DNA of 36,782 nucleotides from Nemertoderma westbladi (GCA_032718475.1 JAUCBJ010004702.1:1-36782); one strand, 5' to 3'; shown: positions 9,500-18,237, numbered from the stretch's first letter. The notes: a model not told the origin generated them from the letters alone. A program made the numbers and translations.

Positions 9500-9965
9500 C
9501 CAAGATTCAAATATAGAGACTGTTGTTGAGCTCCATCGTTGCTAGGTTTCCTTAGTTATTATAGCCGATTTATTCGAAACTTTGCGCAGAACGCGGCTAA
9601 TCTTTTTGATATATTAAAGACTGGTGACGCACCCGTTAAAAAACAGGCAAAGGCTTTCTAGTGAAAAAATTCAGCTTAATAATGAACATTTAAAGACACT
9701 ACATTCACTTGTAAATGAAGTAGTTGGAACTGAAATAATGGCATACCCTGATTTTGAGAAGCCATTTATTCTTACAACTGATGCTAGTAATCATGGGCTT
9801 GGAGGAGTATTGTATCAGAAACAGGCATAGTTGTTGCTTTTGCCACACGATCAATGACCCAGACTGAGAAAAACTATCACTTGCATTCAGGAAAGCTAAA
9901 ATTTTTAGCATTAAAGTGGCTCATCACAGATAAGTTTAGGGATTACTTGTTATATGCTCCAAAGT
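9500..9965 (+). pseudogene. Gypsy RT connection and RNase H
   Basis: 'LLGFLSYYSRFIRNFAQNA' (about 9540-9596) is the connection block (.lGl..YYrrFi.nfa). 'PFILTTDASNHGLGGVLYQK' (9762-9821) contains the first catalytic Asp of RNase H in TDAS, and 'KNYHLHSGKLKFLALKW' (about 9870-9920) is the Y...e.E.la..wa block, with Gly-Lys where the catalytic Glu is expected. A stop at 9828 and a truncation around 9960-9990 remove the end of the domain. Confidence 0.75.
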
Positions 9966-10049
9966 GAATCCGAGTTTGGCAAGAGTATGCAACCAGGTAT
10001 AAAGTTATTGTGGAAAGAATCTCGGAAACTTTTTATAAAGAATGGCCTT

Positions 10050-10215
10050 TTATTTCGTAAGTTTAAATAAACATCGCAGGTGGTTCTTCCAAAGTGTTAT
10101 AAGACTTTGTATTAGATGAATTACATGTTAAAATGAGCCATCCAGCTTTTGAAAGAACATTGAGTTTAATACGAGATCGTTTTTATTGGCTACACAATAC
10201 ACATGACAGCTGATG
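10050..10215 (+). pseudogene. Gypsy integrase HHCC remnant
   Basis: 'LHVKMSHPAFERTLSLIRDR' followed by FYW (about 10117-10188) fits the His-His half of the integrase zinc domain (h...g.H.g...t...ir.rfyW). The Cys pair that should follow is missing or mutated. About 200-300 bp between RNase H and this point appear to be lost compared with intact elements. Confidence 0.6.
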
Positions 10216-10800
10216 GAGAAACATATATCAATAGACGATATCCGTCTTTTCAGTGAAAACATCCTTGATAGAGCTCCAATGGTTTCAATTCATACGACTA
10301 AACCATTTGAATTGATTTCTCTAGATTTTCTGCTCGTTGAAAATCAAATTCAAAAGACAGGCTTTAAGTACATATTACTCCTAGTGGATCATTTCACCCG
10401 ACATGCTGAATGTTATCCAACAAGAAATAAGGAAAGGAAAACAGCTGCTGAAAAGCTCTTCAGTGAATGTATACCTTGTTATGGATTTCCACACCTATCT
10501 TGCATGATCAGGGATGAGAATTTGATAATAAATTATTTAAATGTTTAGCTGAGATCACAGGTATAAAGTGTTCAAGAACAATGCCCTATCATCCCATATG
10601 TGATGGAAAGACTGAACGTTTCAATATAACTCTTCTTAACATGTTGATAAATTTAACTGATATCGAGAAGGTGCATTGGCCCAAGCATCTGAATAAAGTG
10701 GTGCAGCATATAACTCTATACACCATTCTTCTACAGAATTTGCTCGATTTTATTTGCTTTTTGGGCGATCCCTGCATCTCCCTATTGATTTAGGTTTTCA
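10213..10800 (+). pseudogene. Gypsy integrase catalytic core
   Basis: The first Asp lies in 'PFELISLDFL' (10300-10335), followed by 'ILLLVDHFTRHAECYPTRN' (about 10372-10428). The second Asp region is damaged: 'MIRDENL' stands where HsDqGreF is usual (about 10503-10525), with a frame break at 10546. The Glu region 'MPYHPICDGKTERFN' (10581-10625) matches the yHP.tdGq.ERfN motif and keeps Glu. Residual 'WPKHLNKVV' follows. Integrase inserts the element DNA copy. Confidence 0.85.
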
Positions 10801-11408
10801 GGATTGTGAGAGTAGTGAGGAAGATAACTTGACTTCACCTTCAAAGTATGTTGATAGATATAAACAGACGATGGCTGAAGCATACAAGTTATCTGAACCA
10901 GAATCTACGGAAAGTTCTGATGATGACGAAGGATATATAGGTTTATTACCTCCTTGCTATAACATTTCTGGGATTGATGACTCAATTATAACAAACTCTG
11001 CAGTTCAATCACCTCCGGAATTGAACTCAGCAGCTTCTCCTTTTCAACCCTGTGATAATGGTGAGAGTTGATGAGAATCCTAATGTTGCAACATGTTGCC
11101 GTAAATATCGTTGGCAACACACACTAAGAAGTCCTTATCAACTGTGTAGTCATCAACCAACACCAGCATCTGGTGTTACTCATTTGCAGTATATTTCTAC
11201 AGATTCTGCTGCCTTTATTAATAACCTCCATGTTCAGCAGCACGATTATCCTGTCAATCGTTGTTCTTATGAACAACTACTTATTGTTCTGAATTCAACC
11301 CTGCAGCAACTATTCGGTTATCTCCCCAGTTATATTATTGTACACTGTTACATAAGTATCAGCTCCAACCACCATATCAGTTCCATGTTCATTTTTTCTA
11401 GAGTTTAG
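10754..11408 (+). pseudogene. Gypsy polyprotein C-terminal tail
   Basis: 'LFGRSLHLPIDLGF' (10757-10798) is the standard block that follows the integrase core. An acidic Ser-rich region with 'YVDRYKQTMAEAY' comes next. The overlapping frame 11052-11408 is probably non-homologous read-through or the decayed C terminus; no chromodomain is recognisable. Confidence 0.5.
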
Positions 11409-11460
11409 GTTTTTGTATATATCTATATTGCCTGAAGTTGCAATTTTTTTTATTATCTGT

Positions 11461-11471
11461 GTTTATAATGG
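11461..11471 (+). repeat. target-site duplication of the 654-bp element, left
   Basis: gtttataatgg, repeated exactly at 12126-12136. Confidence 0.75.
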
Positions 11472-11887
11472 ATGTAGGACAATTCGGTCCCGGACAATTC
11501 CCGGAGAATTAGGCCTAAACTGTTGCTGATTATATTAATTACCAACAATATTGACGATATTATAACAGTCCCTGAATGAGATCCAGCTATTATCTAGGAT
11601 AATAATTTAGGCTTGTTAACCAACCAACAACACATACAGTATACTTACGCTATATATAAAAAAAATCAGTTTTAAACATTTTAAATACATACCATTACTA
11701 GATAGTAAATAATTCACAAGCTCCATAAAAACACCATAGCTACCATAACTAATAATGTTAACAAAAAAAAGTAAAATTTTCTTTATTTTCCAAAAAATAC
11801 TAGCTAGTAAAAAAAACACAAACTACCATATAATAATATATATTAAGGTTCTAGAACATTTACCATTATATAGTACCAATTAAATTT

Positions 11888-11983
11888 GGTCCCGGACAAT
11901 TCGGTCCTGGACAATTCGGTCCCGGACAATTCGGTCCTGGACAATTCGGTCCCGGACAATTCGGTCCCGGCTAATTCGGTCCC
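11888..11983 (+). repeat. 15-bp tandem array 1 (ggacaattcggtccc)
   Basis: About six units. Alternate units carry cct instead of ccc at the junction (cggtcctgga / cggtcccgga), suggesting duplication of a 30-bp pair. Each unit has ggac...gtcc ends able to pair across an aattcg loop. Confidence 0.9.
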
Positions 11984-12025
11984 ATTAATATGCATGTTTT
12001 GGGACCGAATTGTCCTAGTCAGTAT

Positions 12026-12087
12026 CCGGACAATTCGGTCCCGGACAATTCGGTCCCGGACAATTCGGTCCCGGACAATTCGGTCCC
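12026..12087 (+). repeat. 15-bp tandem array 2
   Basis: Four uniform units of the same repeat in the same orientation. Array 2 is followed by a spacer (aaaacacaaaattaat) that is the inverted, diverged form of the spacer after array 1 (attaatatgcatgtttt). Confidence 0.9.
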
Positions 12088-12125
12088 AAAACACAAAATT
12101 AATGGGACCGAATTGTCCTGCTTCC

Positions 12126-12136
12126 GTTTATAATGG
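12126..12136 (+). repeat. target-site duplication of the 654-bp element, right
   Basis: Exact copy of 11461-11471. Confidence 0.75.
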
Positions 12137-12690
12137 TGATTGATATAATATTGCTTTACTATGTTGTTCAAATTTGAACGTTTCATATTTTTAATTGGAA
12201 AAGTTACTTTCAGTTTATGGACTGATATATTAGTAGCATTAATTTGAATGCTATTTCCTGTTTTTGATATCGGTGTTTAGATTGCTTTCCTGGCCAGTTA
12301 GTAAATAGATCGATTGTCAAGTTTCGGTGGTGTTCAGACTTTTATAGAAAGGTGAGACACAGTTTGTTGTTTTTTGTTGAAGCCTAATCAGGCGTGACTT
12401 GAGAATATATAGTGTTTCTGAATCATTTTATTAAATAGATTTAAAACTGTAATTTTTTACATCATCGAGGATGATGACCATTTTCTTGGTGGGGTGACTG
12501 TGTAATATGATAATGGGACCCCCCTATTTTTATTTATCTTATTTCATACTGTATGATTTTTGCGGAATAGGATCTAAGTTGTGATTCACATATTGTCTGA
12601 TAGTGTTGATTTTATACCACTATATATATTCATAAATAAGTTCTAAAGTGTACGGCTGTCTGCTGTCTGTCAGTATTGTATTTTATATTT
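12137..12690. other. probable Gypsy 3' untranslated region, unresolved
   Basis: No gene is seen. The segment 'cttggtggggtga' at about 12485-12497, followed by tgtaatatgataatggg, has the look of a polypurine tract and LTR start. No second copy of this sequence lies upstream of the Gypsy gag, so an LTR cannot be shown. Confidence 0.35.
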
Positions 12691-12699
12691 TAGTATTTT

Positions 12700-13330
12700 G
12701 TTGCTGTTGCAATGGCCTACCAATACCTATCTGCTGAATATAATAATATTTTTGACTGATATCTTTGGAACTAGCACTGTATCTACTGCACGGCTTCTGC
12801 TAGAAGGATATGTTGCAGTATTGCCATGTCACGCTAATGATGGAGAACTAGTTGCACGAGTACGATACGTCAAAATTATTCCCAATGCAAGCTCTACAAT
12901 TGTGACATCAGGGCCACACACCATTATCACTAATATATTTTCTGCATGGCCAAAGTACTTAATAAATTTGTGGGTAGAAATATTAACCAATGTATGATGT
13001 GTTATTTCCAATGTGATTTAACACTGAACCAATATGGTGCCTTAACGTTTATAACATAACTTGCAAGTAAAATTATATTATCACTTGGATTCAATGTACT
13101 TGTATACAGTTTCAAAATATGGCAAGCAGTTGTAAGCCAATGTGAATGAGATAGAGGACCTAGCTGACAGTGTTGACGAGTGAGAGGAATATTTCCTGAT
13201 TATACTGCATTACAGTTTTAATATAAGGACTTGTGGTTACTACATAAATCGTCTAACATCTCTTTTGAAACATAAGGTAATTGATACGAATCAAGGGGTA
13301 GGTATAATATATCAAGGACTTGGTATAACT
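12700..13330 (-). other. probable 3' part of BEL/Pao relic, unreadable
   Basis: No conserved block could be recognised on either strand. The plus-strand frame 12698-12997 and the minus-strand frame 12829-13011 overlap and neither looks like a known protein. Position relative to the integrase suggests decayed C-terminal integrase or LTR. Confidence 0.35.
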
Positions 13331-13530
13331 TCAGAGACTCGAGCAATGGGCCATAGACCTCGAGGTGAATCCTCATCCATGACAAGAACTGTGTCGTCTT
13401 TGCAAAGATTACTCTTGTATATTATGGTTCTGAATTACGTATAAAGGACCAAAAATCCATTCCGATATTTCAAAAGGGATAACTTGTTGGTATCAAACGA
13501 GACGCTGGTAAAGCGGCCATCATGGGCAGT
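13330..13530 (-). pseudogene. BEL/Pao integrase, fragment
   Basis: 'MMAALPASRLIPTSYPF' (about 13525-13475), then a stop and 'NIGMDFWSF' (about 13470-13444), match the BEL/Pao integrase start (mAdLP..R..p..pFt..GvDffGpf). The Asp of GMDF is the first catalytic residue. 'RVIFAKTT' and 'IHLEV' (13368-13352) fit the next strands (vf.clt.ravHlEv). The second Asp and the Glu are not readable. Two stops confirm inactivity. Confidence 0.7.
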
Positions 13531-13639
13531 ACAGGAGGTGTATTGTCTACGTCCTCATTTATGATGAGGGGATCGAGATACAACAATGGATGGGCCATCA
13601 TAAGATACTGTACCAATGTGATGGCTACTATCATCATTA

Positions 13640-13895
13640 TCTTCTATGCAATTTTGAGAACAAAATGTTCTCAGTGTGTCATGAATTAAATGATGGTGTC
13701 TTACGATTACAGCCTTCAATGTTGTATGAATTAACTAATGTACAATCTTTAGCCTGGTGTTTACCTGATAAACATGCAAAACATAGATAGCTAGCTATCT
13801 TGCACGATATTCACATGATCTAATGGTGATATTTAATGAATGCAGAGCAGTTTGGTAATAGATGTCAACCTGAACAATGTGGGCAAATTGTGGAT
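13640..13895 (-). pseudogene. BEL/Pao gag zinc-knuckle cluster
   Basis: The first knuckle reads 'CPHCSG' then a stop then 'HLLPNCSAF' (about 13884-13843). Its CX2CX3HX4C spacing is the BEL/Pao form rather than the retroviral CX2CX4HX4C. The second cluster reads 'CLSGKHQAKDC' (13773-13741) followed by 'NIEGCNRK' (about 13720-13697), fitting the lcfnCl..gH...dC ... c..C...hh arrangement that ends BEL gag. The frame changes between clusters. These modules would bind element RNA. Confidence 0.7.
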
Positions 13896-14219
13896 GATTG
13901 TTGCACTACCAATGGTTTATCTACAGCTGCATTACTTTTGTTAGACAAACATGTTCATAATCATCTGGATGCTAGTCATTGGTTGATGCATCTACTTCTT
14001 GTGTAGCATTAATAGTTGGTGTGAGAGTGTTCAGTGGTTTCCTCTTGAAATAATATTTTGATGATTTCCAATTACAGTATTTGAATTGGCTTTAGGTTTG
14101 AACTTTCGTAAAGTAGATTTAACAATCCTCATGGATCTTTTTCAAAACCTAAGTATCTAGGTCGCTTAGACTAGGTGTCCTAGGTCGTAAACCACCTGCA
14201 ACATTGCTTCATTGATCTT

Positions 14220-14480
14220 GATACTTATAGGTAATTTATCTACGAGATCTTGTACATTACTCGCCGTGGTAATGTCATAATGTTTGCTACAAGAATTTAA
14301 GCCATATACAGATCCATGTAGTTTCAATGAAAAAGAAGTCAAAGACGCATAGAAATTAACTTTTACTTCAGTGATTTGTTTGAGTCGAGATATCGAGTTC
14401 TAAACGTTGATATGAATGTAGGCCAACGAATAGGAGATCCATCGTATGGCTCCATTTATATTTTCGGTAAGGTATGTAGC
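14220..14480 (-). pseudogene. BEL/Pao gag core
   Basis: 'EPYDGSPIRWPTFISTFRTR' (about 14451-14392) is close to the hallmark FdGdpl.Wp.Fi..F block of BEL/Pao gag. A later piece, 'ITTASNVQDLVDKLPISI' (about 14275-14222), fits the conserved (l)..lvdKLP... block. A stop and frameshift separate them. No function beyond the particle-forming role of gag is inferred. Confidence 0.6.
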
Positions 14481-14736
14481 GAGTGAATAATAGAAGGGTC
14501 TACATCTACATTAATATAGAAATTCCCTCACCTTTAGTCTTGTTAATCCATCCTACATGAAAGGGTGTAGAGTCACTGGCTGTCAAGTAACATGAAATGA
14601 ATCTCCACTGTCCTTCGTAAATGGGTTGAAGGATTGATTAACTGGACCCAAGTTATAGTGACTGTGGTGGATAGATGTTGGCGTTGAGGGATGCATCAAT
14701 GTAAAATACCCTTGACTTTGCCAAACCCTTATTAGG

Positions 14737-14938
14737 AATCCACCATTTAGATTGCATAGGCGTGGTTGGTTGAGGTGGTGGAATCAACAATGGAGCGTAA
14801 TAACAAACCTGATCTACAGCAGTACTCTACTATACATGATGTGTAGTACCCCCTACTATACATCAGGTTTGTCATTCCACTCCATTTTAGATTCCACCAC
14901 TTCAACCAACCACACCTATGCAATCTAAATGGTGGATT
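14737..14938. repeat. 202-bp long hairpin (77-bp arms, 48-bp loop)
   Basis: 14737-14813 and 14862-14938 are reverse complements with a handful of mismatches. Both contain the core tccaccatttagattgcata or its complement, the ggttggttgaagtggtggaat-like block, and end in aaacctgat/atcaggttt. The loop contains ctactatacatga and ctactatacatca as a near-direct repeat. It interrupts the BEL/Pao gag region, with one arm in its sense and one in antisense, so it is either a local inverted duplication of gag sequence or a small MITE. Confidence 0.85.
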
Positions 14939-15089
14939 AGACGAGGATAGAAAGCTTGTGCTCTAGTGGCCCATGACGTGTCATCAGCACCAGATACAGA
15001 GTCACCAATGTGACACAATGCGTGATCCTTCGTAGATGGTAGTACTGGTACAGAAGATAGGACACTAACTAGTAAGTATGTTTATTGGG

Positions 15090-15480
15090 ATAGAGGCGCT
15101 TCCACATTCATGTTATTTTCCATTATTTGTATTTCATCATTTGTTATTTCTGTAGCCAGACTTGCCTGTTCCACCTTCCTAATAAGATGGTGGCACTCTA
15201 ACTCTTCTCTCAAATACCTTTTCTCCAAATTCGGATTCTTCAATCAAAATGGCGAAGATCTAATTCCACTTCTTCTACGCATCTCTATTTTTCAACCAAG
15301 CGTTCTTGTGACGTTTTTGTCATCAATGAATGGTGACTGGTTAATGACATGGAAAGCAGCTTGCTCATCCGTGGGAGCGGATGTGTCTCAGCATCTATAA
15401 TGAAAGTTGATATGGATTCTTCTACAACGTTTATGAATAGATCATGTGCTTCTAGGCATTCTCCCTGGCCTTCTTCCAGT
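15090..15480 (-). pseudogene. BEL/Pao gag N-terminal helical region
   Basis: The minus-strand pieces 'EECLEAHDLFINVVEESI' (about 15475-15420) and 'EKRYLREELECHHLIRKVEQ' followed by ASLATEITNDE (about 15230-15135) resemble the long charged helix at the start of BEL/Pao gag (rel..El...a..a...r.eie). Composition and position upstream of the gag core support this; identity per se is weak. Several stops are present. The plus-strand open frame here (15110-15400) is a shadow. Confidence 0.5.
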
Positions 15481-15499
15481 CACTTTATTAATAATCGCA

Positions 15500-15645
15500 G
15501 TATTATTATTATATATATTATTATATATTATATATATTATTATATATTATATATATTATTATATATTATATATATTATTATATATTATATATATTATTAT
15601 ATATTATATATATAATTATATATTATATTTATTATTATATATTAG
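15500..15645. repeat. AT satellite with 19-bp period
   Basis: About six tandem copies of attattatatattatatat, bounded by tattattatt on the left and a degenerate copy on the right. The hydrophobic Ile/Tyr open frames over it are artefacts of the repeat. Confidence 0.9.
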
Positions 15646-16245
15646 GAACAAGATGGGTACAGTACAACCTGACTGGCGAAATATATATATAGAAACAAAT
15701 GAGAAACTAGTCTCCTATCAAAAATGAAACCTACCTACAAATAAACACTTTAATAACTGCACGAATAACTATCCTATATATTAGAAATTACAGGACTTTT
15801 TGTCCGCCGAAAGGGGTAAGTCTACATACTAAATTTGATAAAAATAAAGGGCTTCAGGATTTAAACACTGTACCCTGGGAAACACAGCTCCATCATCAGC
15901 AGTGTTCTGGAGTCCCTAACCCTATCTTAATACAGAACTGTACCAATTGACCAAGAAATAGGAAATGTAACCAAATACTGAAATACAGAAAAATTACATC
16001 CATGTAACTCGAAAATCAAAATAAAATAAATTTTTTAATTGCTCTAAGACTTTCTAGGTATTTAAATAAACTATTTGACTGAACTTTAGTGTTGAAAATG
16101 TTCACACAGCCATTCACATGTTTTCGTACAGATTCGTTAACTTTAGGTTGATTTTTCTCAAAACTCGATTTTTTGAGTTACACGATTTTGCCTTCGGAGG
16201 GTAGCATTCTACTAGAATAAGTAGTAAATTGCCTATCTACTACTT
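15646..16245. other. no gene seen
   Basis: No coding potential or recognised element. It could include the 5' end of the minus-strand BEL/Pao relic, but no LTR signature was found. Confidence 0.45.
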
Positions 16246-16432
16246 ATGTTCACAAGTTTAGGATCTAAGTTCACTAGGATCTAAGTTCACCGAAGTCAGA
16301 CCTGCAGGATCTACTTTTGATTATTTGGGATCTAAGTTCACAAGTTTAGGATCTACGTTTGCTAGGGTCTAAGTTCACTGAAGTCAGACATGCAGGATCT
16401 AAATTCACTAGGATCTAATTTCCCCTATTTAG
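16246..16432. repeat. ggatctaagttcac repeat cluster
   Basis: At least seven copies of ggatcta(a/c)(g/a)ttcac. A larger unit of about 90 bp, from cacaagtttaggatct to gaagtcagac.tgcaggatct, is present twice (about 16251-16320 and 16340-16400). Confidence 0.8.
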
Positions 16433-16469
16433 TATCGTATATTTGGAATAGGATTGTTATATATGCCAG

Positions 16470-16562
16470 TAATAACCCTAGGTTGGTATAACTTTGTATT
16501 AAGTTGGTATAGCTGAGCATAGGTCGGTATAGATTGGTATAGGTTGGTATAGCTCAGTATTA
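16470..16562. repeat. ggttggtata minisatellite
   Basis: Degenerate tandem copies of a 10-14 bp unit (ggttggtataactt, ggttggtatagctgagcata, ggtcggtataga, ggttggtatagctcag). Confidence 0.7.
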
Positions 16563-16801
16563 GCGTGGTAGTGGTACCCCTGTATGGCTCACTATGCACC
16601 ATCTCCAGCTTATTGCAATAGTCCTTTAGAATAATTGACTCTCTTATTGCGTTCTCCTAGGCTGTGATAATGTGGACACTGGACAAGACATGGCACTAAT
16701 AGGCCATAAAATTCATAAATTCTCATTCATTTTCAAATTCATTTTCTATTTTTTTTTTAAGAAAACTCTGGTTTATGGGGCACTAGTGTGTTATAGGTAC
16801 A

Positions 16802-16819
16802 CCCCCCCCCCCCCCCCCC
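16802..16819 (+). repeat. C18 homopolymer
   Basis: Uninterrupted run of cytosines followed by t, ca and a T run. Confidence 0.9.
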
Positions 16820-16861
16820 TCATTTTTTTTTCTAGCTTGTTTTTTGCTATTTATTTTTATG

Positions 16862-17075
16862 AACATGTTCTAGAACATGTTAGCTATTAAAAAAAATATA
16901 TAAATATGTTCTAGAAAAAATAGTTTTTGTTCTAGAACAATTTAAAAAAAAATCAAAAAAATTAATGTACTATTTTTATTTTTTAATAATGTTCTAGAAC
17001 ATGTTAGCTATTCAGAACTAGAAAAAAAAGTTCTAGAACAAATAGTTTTTGTTCTAGAACAGTTCAAAAAATATA
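16862..17075. repeat. tandem ~123-bp duplication with five GTTCTAGAAC palindromes
   Basis: gttctagaac occurs at 16867, 16929, 16991, 17030 and 17051. The first pair and the third/fifth copies are about 123 bp apart, with matching surroundings (atgttctagaacatgttagc twice; aatagtttttgttctagaac twice). The first copy lies in a perfect 20-bp palindrome, aacatgttctagaacatgtt (16862-16881). Confidence 0.85.
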
Positions 17076-17141
17076 AAATTGTTTTTTAATTTTATTTAGA
17101 ATTTGTTTCATATAATTTTTAATTGCTGCTGGCAAGATGGG

Positions 17142-17172
17142 TTTTTTTTTGGGGGGGGGGGGGGGGGGGGGG
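17142..17172 (+). repeat. T9-G22 homopolymer tract
   Basis: Nine T then 22 G. It has strong quadruplex potential on this strand, and C18 at 16802 gives the same on the other strand. Confidence 0.9.
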
Positions 17173-17199
17173 TTAGCTAGTATTTTTTTAATACCTAAT

Positions 17200-17216
17200 T
17201 ACTACTACTACTACTA
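17200..17216 (-). repeat. (TAG)n 3' tail of the LINE
   Basis: On + it reads tactactactactacta. Its position, immediately downstream of the LINE coding end, marks the 3' end produced by target-primed reverse transcription. Confidence 0.7.
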
Positions 17217-17246
17217 GGATCGGCATGCTGCATTGCAGCCGCATTT

Positions 17247-17744
17247 TTAAGAATGCTGTGCCGGCTTATCGACAAAATTGCACCGCCACAACTCCCTATC
17301 ACCCATGACATTTGGTAGATGATCCGCGTTTTCAAGGCCAGTGTTCTTTAAGATGCGTCTCAAGAAACTCATGGGCTGTCCACCATGCTTATTCACTCCA
17401 TGAGGCTGCCAAAGTACAAGATTATGAACTGGCTGGTCCTCACGGCGAAAGCAATGTCCTGCAAAGCGGAGGCGATTTTGTTCTAGTGTCAAGCTTGGGG
17501 GAACCAATGAGACACCTCCAATGTTATATAGTGTCTGGTTGGAGATGTGTGCATTATACTTGACACAATGAACCCGGCGTAGCATTCTTGTGAATGTGCC
17601 ATCCAGAGATTTGGTGTCCTCAGCAGTTAGAGCCCAGCATGGACTCCCATAGAGGAATACTGGAACTACTGCTGCTCTAAATAATCGGACCTTAAGTTTC
17701 CGATTAATTCTCGGTGACTTCCAAATCCTGGAAAGCCTATTCAA
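17247..17744 (-). pseudogene. RTE-like RT C-terminal (thumb/tail) region
   Basis: This 165-codon open frame holds 'MNRLSRIWKSPRINRKLKVR', 'FLYGSPCWALTAEDTKSLD' and 'RMLRRVHCV'. These fit the conserved LINE post-catalytic blocks (K...i..vllYGse.W.lt......l...e...lR.i). 'LEQNRLRFAGHCFRR' is the RrLrw.GHv.R block. It ends near 'WRCNFVDKPAQHS', close to the 3' tail. It is out of frame with the preceding catalytic part. Confidence 0.8.
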
Positions 17745-17868
17745 GGCTGCCCATACCTTTGCCTTACGTATTCGAAGGTCCTCACCTGACTTCCGGATCC
17801 ATGATCCCAGGTATCAGAAGTCATCCACATGCTCAAGTATACCATCTTTTGAGATTATGCTCATCCGA

Positions 17869-18237
17869 TCAGAGACTTGCTGAGGACTTTTCAAAGTTAA
17901 CTGTCAAAATTTTGGTCTTTCTGGAGTTAATAAAAAGACCAACGCTAGAAGCAGCATGTTCTAATGAGCTGATGAGTCGTTGAGTTCCCTCTAGTGATTC
18001 TGAGAGTACTCCTAAGTCATCAGCAAAGTCTAGATCAGTTAGGTACTTGGCAGGATTTCCTCGACTTCTGGAGCCAGTAGGTGGAGTTATCATCACCCCA
18101 TCATCATTATGATGATCTAAGGACATGCGTAGAACATAGTCAACAACAATTATGAACAAGAATGGTGCAAGTGTGTCTCCCTGGAGGACGCCCCATAACA
18201 CTTCAAATGGTTCTGTGTCACCGTCAACAGTAGACAC
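17869..18237 (-). pseudogene. RTE-like RT catalytic palm
   Basis: 'WGVLQGDTLAPFLFIIVVDY' (about 18193-18134) is the RT block 4 motif (GvlQGd.laPflF...id). 'YLTDLDFADDLGVLSES' (about 18045-17995) contains the catalytic FADD. 'VGLFINSRKTKILTVN' is block 6 (vGL.iN..KTk.m). The catalytic residues are intact in this segment, but it is out of frame with both neighbours. Upstream 'VYDGSTTFVSTVDGD' fits the linker before block 4. Confidence 0.85.

Larger units (their letters stand above)
7090..11408 (+). mobile_element. Ty3/Gypsy LTR retrotransposon relic
   Basis: Colinear remains in Ty3/Gypsy order: zinc knuckle, protease, RT, RNase H, HHCC and integrase core. All are interrupted by stops and small indels. 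A SINE splits it at 7900-8141, and a further element lies in its probable 3' end at 11472-12125. I could not find a pair of long terminal repeats, so it cannot be dated from LTR divergence and the ends are approximate. The RT/RNase H wording is of the type seen in Gypsy elements of marine invertebrates and fish; the precise clade is not assignable by eye. Confidence 0.85.
11472..12125. mobile_element. 654-bp non-autonomous element built from a 15-bp near-palindrome
   Basis: Flanked by perfect 11-bp direct repeats. Its ends carry a perfect 16-bp inverted repeat, aggacaattcggtccc at 11476-11491 and its reverse complement at 12104-12119. The right part holds two tandem arrays of ggacaattcggtccc (11888-11983 and 12026-12087) and two inverted single units (12001-12015, 12104-12118). 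The left part (11505-11880) is AT-rich with no coding potential. Duplications of 9-11 bp are typical of Mutator-like DNA transposons, so a MULE-derived MITE is the best guess; the terminal bases could not be matched to a known family. Confidence 0.7.
12690..15485 (-). mobile_element. BEL/Pao LTR retrotransposon relic with internal deletion
   Basis: On the minus strand, in order: helical gag N-terminal region (15475-15090), gag core (14460-14220), gag zinc cluster (13890-13640), then integrase (13530-13330). No protease, RT or RNase H lies between zinc cluster and integrase, although intact BEL/Pao elements need about 2-2.5 kb there. The several independent BEL-specific blocks in the right order make the family call fairly firm. 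All frames contain stops. LTRs were not found; both limits are approximate. Confidence 0.7.

Noticed and set aside
11843-12143. GTELSGTELS / NSVPDNSVPD repeat proteins
   Set aside because: Created by the 15-bp tandem repeat of the 654-bp element; open on both strands for that reason only.
12480-12700. 3' LTR of the Gypsy element
   Set aside because: A polypurine-like stretch and a TG start are present, but no matching copy was found upstream of gag, so an LTR cannot be claimed.
13590-13790. 66-codon plus-strand open frame
   Set aside because: It is antisense to the BEL/Pao zinc cluster, which explains the sequence better.
15110-15400. 96-codon plus-strand open frame with hydrophobic start
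   Set aside because: Antisense to the BEL/Pao gag N-terminal region; no plus-strand homology recognised.
16862-16881. p53 or heat-shock response element
   Set aside because: It matches the patterns but lies in a duplicated palindrome cluster with no gene nearby; kept only as a remark in the hunt.
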